From: Rhodoblastus acidophilus
GTDB taxonomy: Bacteria > Pseudomonadota > Alphaproteobacteria > Rhizobiales > Beijerinckiaceae
Direction of reading: 5' to 3'
Length of the DNA stretch: 64,000 nt
Assembly (NCBI RefSeq): GCF_900187365.1
Contig: NZ_FYDG01000008.1
Span: forward strand, 1 to 64,000
Both the position numbers and the translations under genes were made by a program. The first letter of the stretch is position 1, and each line of letters starts with the position of its first letter. Shown piece after piece: positions 24,554-32,593 of the stretch. Under the pieces are notes generated by a model. That model made no database searches. It had not been told where the DNA came from and saw only the letters and a list, made by a program, of their open reading frames with translations.

Positions 24554-26691
24554 TCGCCGCGCAACACATTTCCCGCGCCATGCCGGAGGAATCGCCTCTG
24601 GCCATGCCGGAGCAATCGCTGCACCGGTTCGACCCGGCGCACGAGCGGCGCAAGATGACGCGCAAGCCCCGGCAGCCCTGGCTGTCGCGCACGCTGACCT
24701 TCGGCGGCGGGCTGGCGTTGACCGCCTGGGGCGGCTACCAGATGTTCCGCGTCATCGACGTCGGCGGCATTTCCTTTCTGAAATGGGCGCTGCTGGTTCT
24801 GTTCCTGGCCAATTTCTCCTGGATCGCGCTGTCGTTCTGCGCCGGCGTGGTCGGATTCGCGCATCTGCTGGTCACACGCCCGAAACAGCCGAAGACGCCG
24901 GAGGCGCTGCGCACCCGCACCGCCGTGGTCATGCCGATCTACAACGAGGCGCCCTCGCGGGTGTACGGCACGCTGCAGGCGATCTACGAAGACGTCCAGG
25001 CGACGGGCCTCGGCGCGCATTTCGACTGGTTCTTCCTCTCCGACACCACCGATCCCGACATCTGGATCGCCGAGGAGCGCGCCTTCCTGGCGCTGCGCCG
25101 CGCGCTCGGCCCGGACGCGCGGATCTATTATCGCCACCGCGCCAAGAACACCGCGCGAAAAGCCGGCAATATCGGCGATTTCGTGCAGCGCTGGGGCGCC
25201 GCCTACGACCATATGGTGGTGCTGGACGCCGACAGCCTGATGACGGGACACGCCATCGCCACGCTCGCCGCCGCGATGGAGAACGACCCGGATTCCGGCA
25301 TCATCCAGACCCTGCCGCTGATCATCAACCGCAACACCCTGTTCGCACGCGTGCAACAGTTTGCGGCGAGAATCTATGGGCCGGTGATCGCCGACGGCCT
25401 GTCCTGCTGGATGGGGCGCGACGGCAATTACTGGGGCCATAACGCCATCATCCGCACCGCGGCCTTCGCCGCGCATTGCGGCCTGCCGCATCTGACGGGC
25501 AAGCCGCCGTTCGGCGGCCATATCCTCAGCCACGATTTCGTCGAGGCCGCGCTGATCCGCCGCGCCGGCTACACCGTCTACATGCTGCCCTCGCTGGCGG
25601 GCTCCTATGAGGAAAGCCCGCCGTCGCTGATCGACGTCGCCACCCGCGACCGCCGCTGGTGCCAGGGCAATCTGCAGCACATCCGCGTGCTCGGCGCCAA
25701 GGGGCTGCATCCGGCGACGCGCCAGCACTTCACCACCGGCATCATGGCCTATGTGTCGTCGCCACTGTGGCTGGCGCAAATCTTCGTGGGTATCCTGCTG
25801 GTTCTGCAAGCGAGCTATATCCGCCCGGAATATTTCTCGCAGGAATTCACCCTGTTCCCGGCCTGGCCGGTGTTCGACGCCGAACGGTCGCTGATGCTGT
25901 TCGAAGTCACCATGGCGGTGCTGCTCGCGCCAAAACTGTTCGGACTGGTGCTGGCGCTGTGCGACGGCCCGGTGCGGCGCGGCGGCGGCGGCGCGATTCG
26001 TCTCACCCTGTCGGCCCTGTTCGAGACGCTGATGTCGGCGCTGCTGGCGCCGATCATGATGCTGGTCCACGCCGGCCATGTGCTGCACATCCTGTTCGGC
26101 TTCGACACCGGCTGGGAGCCGCAGCGCCGCGACGACGGCTCGGTCGCCTTCAAGGCGATCATGCGCCGCCACCGCGACCACGTGATTCTCGGCTTCATGA
26201 TGCTGATCGCGGGCATGTTGATCTCGCCCTCGCTGGTGGCCTGGATGTCGCCCACCATCGCCGGCCTGATTCTGGCGATCTACCTGTCCTGGGCCAGCGG
26301 CCAGAAAAGCATCGGCCTCGCCCTGAAGCGGGTCGGCCTGCTGGTGACGCCCGAGGAGCGCAATCCCCCCGGCATCGCCACGCGCGCCAACGAATTGTCG
26401 GAGACGCTGGCGGCGGAAGGTTTCGATCACGCCGACGGCTTGCGCGCGATCTACGACGACCCCGGCTTCCGCGAGGCGCACGAAGTGTTCCTGCCGCCAG
26501 CCCCGCCCCGCGTGCGCGGCGACATCCATCCCGACCGCGCCATGACCGAGGCCAAGCTCAACGACGCCCGGACCATCGACGACGCCGTGCAATGGATGCA
26601 GCGCAAGGAGCGGATGGTGCTGCTGCACGACCGGGCGCTGATCGGCCTGCTTTCGCGCCTGCCGCGCCCTGCGGAACCCGCGCAGGGCTGA
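24541..26691 (+). CDS. opgH: Glucan biosynthesis glucosyltransferase OpgH
   Basis: The 716-residue protein is an inner-membrane GT2 glycosyltransferase that polymerises and exports beta-1,2 glucans from UDP-glucose. Two N-terminal helices (about 45-100) precede the catalytic domain with VVMPIYNEAPSRV, VVLDADSLMTG, SHDFVEAALIRRAGY and the RRWCQGNL motif. Several C-terminal membrane helices (about 400-600) follow, then a charged tail. The ATG at 24541 lies inside the opgG end. It is about 130 residues shorter than the E. coli protein, mainly at the N-terminus, as is usual outside Enterobacteria. Confidence 0.93.
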   Translation: MDELIAAQHISRAMPEESPLAMPEQSLHRFDPAHERRKMTRKPRQPWLSRTLTFGGGLALTAWGGYQMFRVIDVGGISFLKWALLVLFLANFSWIALSFCAGVVGFAHLLVTRPKQPKTPEALRTRTAVVMPIYNEAPSRVYGTLQAIYEDVQATGLGAHFDWFFLSDTTDPDIWIAEERAFLALRRALGPDARIYYRHRAKNTARKAGNIGDFVQRWGAAYDHMVVLDADSLMTGHAIATLAAAMENDPDSGIIQTLPLIINRNTLFARVQQFAARIYGPVIADGLSCWMGRDGNYWGHNAIIRTAAFAAHCGLPHLTGKPPFGGHILSHDFVEAALIRRAGYTVYMLPSLAGSYEESPPSLIDVATRDRRWCQGNLQHIRVLGAKGLHPATRQHFTTGIMAYVSSPLWLAQIFVGILLVLQASYIRPEYFSQEFTLFPAWPVFDAERSLMLFEVTMAVLLAPKLFGLVLALCDGPVRRGGGGAIRLTLSALFETLMSALLAPIMMLVHAGHVLHILFGFDTGWEPQRRDDGSVAFKAIMRRHRDHVILGFMMLIAGMLISPSLVAWMSPTIAGLILAIYLSWASGQKSIGLALKRVGLLVTPEERNPPGIATRANELSETLAAEGFDHADGLRAIYDDPGFREAHEVFLPPAPPRVRGDIHPDRAMTEAKLNDARTIDDAVQWMQRKERMVLLHDRALIGLLSRLPRPAEPAQG

Positions 26692-26838
26692 GGCTTCGGC
26701 GCAACAGACGCGCGGAATCTCGAAAAAGTGAATTTATTGCGGACGCCGCGACAAGACGCCGCGCGCCATCAATGATAGGTTCAGACTCAATCCCTAACAT
26801 ATTCGCGCGCGGGTTTTTCTCGCGCGCCCATTAGATTC

Positions 26839-27417
26839 ATGGACACCATGACGCCCGCTCGCACGCGCACCCTCGCTTTCATCCTCGGCCTTTCCGTCCT
26901 CGTCCCCGCGGCCCCCGCCCAGGCGGGCTTCTGGGAGGAACTTTTCGGCGTTCAGGACCGGCCCGCCGCCACCCCGGCGCCCGCCCCCGCCCCTTCCGCC
27001 GGCCCGGCCAAGCCCGCCCATTCCGGCAAGGGCGCGGCCCGCAGCGAAAAACACGGCAAGAGCCAGATCGAAGCCAATCTGGCGCTTAAGGCCGCGCAGG
27101 CCGGCAAGGACCCGGCCATGCTGGCCCTGCAGGACAATACGCTGCGGCGCGGCGACGTGGTCTCCGGCCCGAACGGCCTGATGGTCTATATGGGCGGCGA
27201 CCCCGAAACCCCCGCCGAGGCCCGTTTCGTGCCCGCCAACGATCCCAATCTGGAAAAGCGGCTGCGCGAGAACCTGAAAGGGCTGAAGCGCCCGGAGGCG
27301 GCGGAGGCGAAACCCTCGTCCACCGTCGTCCGGCCGGATTCGGCGGCGCAATCGACCTCGGTGGAGCGCGACGGCAAGCTGATTCGGGTCGTCGGGTCGT
27401 ATCAGGGCGCGCAGTAG
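26839..27417 (+). CDS. Secreted hypothetical protein with Pro/Ala-rich linker, 192 aa
   Basis: Not recognised. A Sec signal peptide (LAFILGLSVLVPAAPAQA) is followed by GFWEELFGV and a Pro/Ala-rich linker (about 40-65). A small domain then carries RRGDVVSGPNGLMVYMGG, and the tail is Lys/Glu-rich. Alternative ATG at 26848 would give a slightly shorter signal. It follows opgH by 147 bases and precedes another envelope-type gene on the same strand. A periplasmic role is likely from the signal. Confidence 0.75.
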   Translation: MDTMTPARTRTLAFILGLSVLVPAAPAQAGFWEELFGVQDRPAATPAPAPAPSAGPAKPAHSGKGAARSEKHGKSQIEANLALKAAQAGKDPAMLALQDNTLRRGDVVSGPNGLMVYMGGDPETPAEARFVPANDPNLEKRLRENLKGLKRPEAAEAKPSSTVVRPDSAAQSTSVERDGKLIRVVGSYQGAQ

Positions 27418-27509
27418 GACGCGGAGGGCGCCCGCCGTTCAGCTCCGATTAAGCCTGGATGGCGACAATTGGCCGTGTTGAAAGAGGATAGCTCTTTCGG
27501 AGTCGTCTC

Positions 27510-28274
27510 ATGAACGATCTTGTTCGCTTGTCCCAAGCTCTCGCCGCAAGGCCCAACTGGAGAAAGGCGGCTGCGCCCGCCGGCGCAGCGTTGCTGCTCG
27601 TCGCCCTGGGTTGGGGCGTCGGAGCCAAGATCGACTCCCTGCGCGGCCCCTCGCCCGAGAAGATCGCGGCCCAGGCCGCTGCGCAAGAGGCGGAAAAAGC
27701 CAAGAAGGACGTCGCGGCCCTGCGCGTTCACGTCGACACGCTGAACGGCAAGCTGGAGGCGCAGGCCGAGAAGGCGCGAGATTCGGAAGCGGCGGTCGCG
27801 GCTTTGCAGAAGAGTCTGGCCGACGAGAAGGCCCAGTCGCAAGCGCTGCACGCCAAGCTGGACAAGATGCAGCCCGCCGCGCCGCCCGCCAAGGACAACG
27901 CCGGCAGGGAGGCCTCGGCCAAGGAAGCGGAGAAAGAGTCGGCGAAACCGGCGCCTGTCGTGAGCCACGCCCTGCCCAAGCCCCCGGCGCGCATGGTCGA
28001 CCCGCTGCCCACCGCCTCGACCGCGCCGACGGCGCCGAAGGCCATGGCGGCGAAGCCGCAAACGCCCACGCCCAAACCCTACCGCGGCTATGTGCTGCGC
28101 GACATCGGCGGCGGCGTGGCCATGATCGAGGGCGAGGATGGCGTTGAGGAAGTTGCGCCCGGCGACAGGCTGGCCGGCGGCGCCCGGGTGCAGCGGTTCG
28201 AACGGCGCGGCGCCGCCTGGGTGGTGGTGACCGACCGCGGCTATATCGGCGCGGACGGCCGTTGGGACTATTGA
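27510..28274 (+). CDS. Membrane-anchored coiled-coil protein with C-terminal beta domain
   Basis: Not recognised as a named family. Residues about 20-40 (AAAPAGAALLLVALGWGVG) form one membrane helix. Residues about 50-115 are a coiled coil (EKIAAQAAAQEAEKAKKD...). A Pro-rich linker leads to a 65-residue beta domain (YRGYVLRDIGGGVAMIEG ... GDRLAGGARVQRFE) that resembles PilP- or TrbG-like modules. Topology suggests a periplasmic coiled coil anchored in the inner membrane. It may be structural, but no secretion genes are nearby. Confidence 0.75.
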   Translation: MNDLVRLSQALAARPNWRKAAAPAGAALLLVALGWGVGAKIDSLRGPSPEKIAAQAAAQEAEKAKKDVAALRVHVDTLNGKLEAQAEKARDSEAAVAALQKSLADEKAQSQALHAKLDKMQPAAPPAKDNAGREASAKEAEKESAKPAPVVSHALPKPPARMVDPLPTASTAPTAPKAMAAKPQTPTPKPYRGYVLRDIGGGVAMIEGEDGVEEVAPGDRLAGGARVQRFERRGAAWVVVTDRGYIGADGRWDY

Positions 28275-28296
28275 GGGCGGGGACCGCCCTTAAACC

Positions 28297-28527
28297 TTAA
28301 TCGTGGCTGCAATCGCGGCTTTGGCGGGTGTCGATCGCGCCATTCGGGCGGTGATAGCTGATCACGCTGATGCGGCAGCCCTCGTTGTCGCGATAGACGC
28401 GCACGATTTCGTGGCGGCGCCAGTCGCCGTTTTCCGCGCCGGGGGGATGCAGGCCCGAGCCAACCTGGGCCATGCCGGCCGCGCCTGTCAGCGACAGCGC
28501 CGCGGCGGCGAGAAGCCATTTTTTCAT
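28297..28527 (-). CDS. Small secreted hypothetical protein, 76 aa
   Basis: Not recognised. The start ATG 28527 has AAGGAG seven bases upstream. Residues 1-20 are a signal peptide (KKWLLAAAALSLTGAAGMAQ). The mature 56 residues contain two Cys (GCRISVIS and RDCSHD) that could form a disulfide, with short beta strands. It is convergent with the coiled-coil gene at 27510. Confidence 0.7.
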   Translation of the reverse strand: MKKWLLAAAALSLTGAAGMAQVGSGLHPPGAENGDWRRHEIVRVYRDNEGCRISVISYHRPNGAIDTRQSRDCSHD

Positions 28528-28834
28528 GCCGGTTCTCCTTCAGCGACGGCGCCGTGGCGGCGCGCCGCTCTTAGCCATCTGCTCTTGATCATCCTGTGCG
28601 CCAGGCCTCAACGGATCGTCTGGCGCCGCCTTGGCGCGGCGCGCCTCACCGCGCGGTTCCGAGGCAGCCAAGCTCGGGAAGCCAAGCCGGATAGACGCGG
28701 AAAGCGGGATTTGGTTGCAGAATCAGGAGGAAATTTAACCTGTCGCTTGGTGTTGCTCTGTTCAATGCGCCGAAATATTGGCGCTATCATGGTGCGACCG
28801 TCAAAATCGCGCCGAAGCAGCGATCAGACCGCGC
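28528..28834. other. 307-base intergenic region, no gene seen
   Basis: The stretch lies between the small secreted gene and the LOG-family gene. It contains a small inverted repeat GCGCC/GGCGC near 28768-28783 and an AT-richer part at 28690-28780. The LOG gene reads toward it and ends at 28835, so the hairpin could act in its termination, but it lacks a T-run. Confidence 0.45.
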
Positions 28835-29437
28835 CTAAAATTCTTGCGGAAGGGCGCGCCGGGGCCGCGCCGTCGCGGCATAGGCGGCGCGCAGCGCCGG
28901 AAGAATGTCCTCGACCCGGTCGCGGACGAGATAGCGCGCCTCATATTCGCGCCGGATGAAGCCGGTCTCGCGCATGTGGTCGAGCAGCCCCAGCAGCGGC
29001 GCCCAAAAACCCGCGAGGTCGGCGATCAGCACCGGCTTGTCGTGCCGCCCGAGCTGCGCCCAGGTCAATTGCTCGACCAGCTCCTCCAGCGTGCCGATCC
29101 CGCCTGGGAAAGCGACGAAGGCGTCGGCCTTCTCGAACATCAGCCGTTTACGCGTGTGCATGTCGTCGACGACCAGCAACTCCTGCACCGCTTCGAGCAT
29201 ATGCTCGCGCTTGGCCAGGAATCCCGGGATGATTCCGACGACGCGGCCGCCCGCCTCGATCGCGGCGCGCGCCACGGCCCCCATCAGGCCGAGATTGCCG
29301 CCGCCATAGACAAGGCCGACGCCGTTCTCGGCGAGAATGCGGCCAAACCGCTCGGCCGCCTGCTGAAACGCCGGGTCATGCCCCGGCGAGGAGCCGCAAT
29401 AGACGCAAACATTCGCGATCTCTCTCGCCTCGTTCAT
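28835..29437 (-). CDS. LOG-family phosphoribohydrolase (TIGR00730)
   Basis: The start at ATG 29437 (GAGG six bases upstream) gives 200 residues. The family motifs GGGNLGLMG and PGGIGTLEELVEQLTW (PGGxGTxxE) are intact, and the first residues VCVYCGSSPG are typical. Enzymes of this family release the base from nucleoside 5'-monophosphates; some activate cytokinins. The physiological substrate in bacteria of this type is not settled. It is divergent from pepN. Confidence 0.85.
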   Translation of the reverse strand: MNEAREIANVCVYCGSSPGHDPAFQQAAERFGRILAENGVGLVYGGGNLGLMGAVARAAIEAGGRVVGIIPGFLAKREHMLEAVQELLVVDDMHTRKRLMFEKADAFVAFPGGIGTLEELVEQLTWAQLGRHDKPVLIADLAGFWAPLLGLLDHMRETGFIRREYEARYLVRDRVEDILPALRAAYAATARPRRALPQEF

Positions 29438-29638
29438 AGCCCGCCTCGTCGAATCGGCCGCCCCTGCCCGTATTCCTGCCGGTTCGCCCTGGCGCCGGTC
29501 AAGGATGGCGCGACGATTTGCGCACGAGCCAACGCCGTTTGCGCGGTCGAAAATCTTTTGGGGAATGGCCATTTCAAAGCCATACGACTAAAAGCAAGGA
29601 TAGCAGCTGGCTTTCCGCAGAGATCCCAAGAGACGTTC

Positions 29639-32302
29639 ATGTCCTCCGCGCATTCCGATTCCGTCGCCCCCGGCCCGATCCGCCTCGCCGATTACCGTCC
29701 GACCGACTATCTGATCGACACGGTCGATCTCGACGTCAGGCTAGATGAGACGGCCACGCGGGTGGTGGCGCGGCTGCGGCTGCGTCCCAATCCGCTCGGG
29801 CGCGCCGGCGCGCCGCTGATGCTCGACGGCGGCGACCTCAAACCCCTGCGCATCGTTCTGGACAACCAGCCGCTCGATCTCGCCAAAGTGGCGACGCCCA
29901 ACAGCCTGAGGATCGCCGATCCGCCGCGCAGCGCCTTCACGCTGGAAGTCGAGACCGAACTCAACCCCTCCGCCAACACCCGGCTCGAAGGCCTGTACCG
30001 GTCCAACAACGCCTATTGCACGCAATGCGAGGCCGAAGGGTTCCGGCGCATCACCTATTATCTCGACCGTCCCGATGTGATGGCGGTGTTCACCACCCGC
30101 ATCGAGGCCGCCAGGGATGAGGCGCCCGTCCTGCTGTCGAACGGCAACCCCGTCGAGAGCGGCGAGGCCGGGCCGGGCCGGCATTACGCCATCTGGCATG
30201 ACCCCTTTCCCAAGCCCTGCTATCTGTTCGCCTTGGTCGGCGGCGATCTCGGCTCAATCCACGACACGTTCGCCACGGCGTCCGGCCGCAAGGTCGAACT
30301 TGGCGTCTATGTCGAGAAGGGCAAGGAGCATCGCGCGCATTACGCGATGGAAAGCCTGATCCACGCCATGCGCTGGGACGAATTCGTCTATGGCCGCGAA
30401 TATGACCTCGACGTGTTCAACATCGTCGCCGTGTCCGACTTCACCATGGGCGCCATGGAGAACAAGGGCCTTAACATCTTCAACGACAAATACATTCTGG
30501 CCATAGCGGAAACCGCGACCGACGCCGATTACGCCCATATCGAAAGCGTGGTGGCGCACGAATATTTCCACAACTGGACCGGCAACCGCATCACCTGCCG
30601 CGACTGGTTCCAGCTCTGCCTCAAGGAAGGCCTGACCGTCTATCGCGACCAGGAATTTTCCGGCGACCAGCGTTCCCGCAGCGTCCAGCGCATCAGCGAC
30701 GTGCGCGCGCTCAGGGCGGCGCAGTTCCCCGAGGACGCCGGCCCGCTCGCCCATAATGTGCGCCCGGACAGCTATCGCGAAATCAACAACTTCTACACGG
30801 CGACCGTCTATGAGAAGGGCGCCGAGATCGTGCGCATGCTGCGCGCGCTGATCGGCCATGACGCCTATCACGCCGGCATGGCGCTCTATTTCGAGCGGTT
30901 CGACGGCAAGGCCGCGACCATCGAGGATTTCCTGTCCTGCTTCGCCGAGGCGTCGGGGCGCGACCTCGCGGATTTCGCGCAATGGTACGCGCAGGCCGGC
31001 ACGCCGCGTCTCCGCGTGACCGGCGCCTATGACGCGCAGGCGCAGACCTACACCCTCAAGTTGAAACAGGCGACGGGGCCGACGCCCGGCCAGCCCACAA
31101 AGAAGCCGCTGCCCATGCCGATCCGCATCGGCCTGGTCGGGCGCGACGGCGCCGAGATCGCCCTGGCGCAGGAGCAGCCCTGGAGCCGGCGCGAGGAACA
31201 GTTCGGCGTATTCGAACTTGCGGGCGCCGAACGCACCATCGTGTTCAAGAATGTGCCGACGCCGCCGGTCGCTTCGGTCAATCGCCGGTTCTCAGCCGCC
31301 GTGATCGTCGAGCAGGACCTGTCCGACGACGACCTGCTGCTGCTGATGGCGCATGACAGCGACCCGTTCAACAAATGGCAGGCGGCGCAAAGCCTGGCGA
31401 CGCGGCTGATGGTTCGCTCCACGGCGGCGATCCGCGCCGGGGACATGCCGGTGTTTTCCGACGATTTCGCCGACGCGCTGGCGGCGGCGCTGGAGAACCA
31501 CCAGGCCGACCCCGCCTTCGCCGCGCAAATGGCCGCGCTGCCGACCGAGAACGATCTCGCCCGCGACATTGGCGACAATGTCGATCCCGAAGCCATTTTC
31601 CTGGCGCGCAAGGCGCTGCGCGACGGAATCGGACGCCGCCTGTCGCAACGCCTGCTGGCGGTTTACGACCAGTTGCAATCGGACGCCGCCTATTCGCCCG
31701 ACGCCGCCAGCGCCGGCCGGCGCGCGCTGCGCAACGCCTGCCTCGACCTGTTCGCCGCCGGCAATCACGCCGAGGGCGCCGAAATCGCCCTGACGCAGTT
31801 CCAGCGCGCCGCCAACATGACCGACAAGATGGGCGCCCTGTCGGCGTTGAGCCGGCTGCCGACGCCCACCCGCGAGAAGGCGCTGGAGTTCTTCTATCGC
31901 GCCCATTGCGACGAACCGCTGATCATCGACAAATGGTTCTCGCTGCAGGCGACCATTCCCGAGCCGGACACGCTGGCCCGGGTCAAGCGCCTGACCCGGA
32001 TTCACGCCTTCAACATCGCCACGCCCAACCGGGTCTATGCGCTGATCGGCGCCTTCGCCAACGGCAATCCGCTGTGCTTCAACGCCGCCAATGGCGAGGG
32101 CTATCTGTTCGTCGCCGATCTCGCCCTGGAGATCGACAGCGTCAATCCGCAGGTCGCCGCCCGGTTGCTGTCTTCGTTCCGCTCCTGGCGCAACCTGGAA
32201 GTTGAGCGTCGCGGCCGCGCCGAACAGGCTCTAAGGAAAGTCTCTGAGACAACAGGCCTGTCGCCAGATTTGCGCGATATCGTACAACGAGCTCTTGCGT
32301 GA
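29639..32302 (+). CDS. pepN: Aminopeptidase N
   Basis: The start at ATG 29639 gives 887 residues, close to E. coli PepN (870). The exopeptidase motif GAMENKG and the zinc site HEYFHNWTGNRIT (His307, Glu308, His311) with the downstream LKEGLTVYRDQEF glutamate are present. The C-terminal helical domain is complete. It removes N-terminal residues from peptides in the cytoplasm. The frame is open far upstream of 29639 but that part is the antisense of the LOG gene. Confidence 0.95.
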   Translation: MSSAHSDSVAPGPIRLADYRPTDYLIDTVDLDVRLDETATRVVARLRLRPNPLGRAGAPLMLDGGDLKPLRIVLDNQPLDLAKVATPNSLRIADPPRSAFTLEVETELNPSANTRLEGLYRSNNAYCTQCEAEGFRRITYYLDRPDVMAVFTTRIEAARDEAPVLLSNGNPVESGEAGPGRHYAIWHDPFPKPCYLFALVGGDLGSIHDTFATASGRKVELGVYVEKGKEHRAHYAMESLIHAMRWDEFVYGREYDLDVFNIVAVSDFTMGAMENKGLNIFNDKYILAIAETATDADYAHIESVVAHEYFHNWTGNRITCRDWFQLCLKEGLTVYRDQEFSGDQRSRSVQRISDVRALRAAQFPEDAGPLAHNVRPDSYREINNFYTATVYEKGAEIVRMLRALIGHDAYHAGMALYFERFDGKAATIEDFLSCFAEASGRDLADFAQWYAQAGTPRLRVTGAYDAQAQTYTLKLKQATGPTPGQPTKKPLPMPIRIGLVGRDGAEIALAQEQPWSRREEQFGVFELAGAERTIVFKNVPTPPVASVNRRFSAAVIVEQDLSDDDLLLLMAHDSDPFNKWQAAQSLATRLMVRSTAAIRAGDMPVFSDDFADALAAALENHQADPAFAAQMAALPTENDLARDIGDNVDPEAIFLARKALRDGIGRRLSQRLLAVYDQLQSDAAYSPDAASAGRRALRNACLDLFAAGNHAEGAEIALTQFQRAANMTDKMGALSALSRLPTPTREKALEFFYRAHCDEPLIIDKWFSLQATIPEPDTLARVKRLTRIHAFNIATPNRVYALIGAFANGNPLCFNAANGEGYLFVADLALEIDSVNPQVAARLLSSFRSWRNLEVERRGRAEQALRKVSETTGLSPDLRDIVQRALA

Positions 32303-32593
32303 ACATGCAATAAAACAGTATCGGGGACTCGCATTTTGACACAACATCGAGCCCCACTGCTTTACATGAACAGTTTTAATTGCACTACGCCCTGAACTTT
32401 ACGCTTCGCTATCTTGGTTTCGGATCGGCATGCGCTCCAAGCATTGCCGGTCTGAAATCCCACGTTTACTAAAATTTTACTCTGGACAAAAACGGCCCTT
32501 GGGATTCAGATATGCCTGATTCGATAGCAGCGTGCGTCGCTTCGAATCTGTCCGAAAATTTAGAAACCCCCAATCCCCCCAAGGGAGTCCTTC
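32303..32593. promoter_or_regulatory. AT-richer intergenic region before the sensor kinase
   Basis: A 291-base gap with lower GC than the flanks. It includes a TTGACA at 32336 with TTTACAT about 20 bases on, a possible promoter, and AAGGGAG directly before the kinase start. No open frame is supported. Confidence 0.4.

Noticed and set aside
24208-26628. 806-residue open frame on the minus strand
   Set aside because: Antisense of opgG/opgH, which carry clear family motifs; composition is His/Gln/Arg-rich and unnatural.
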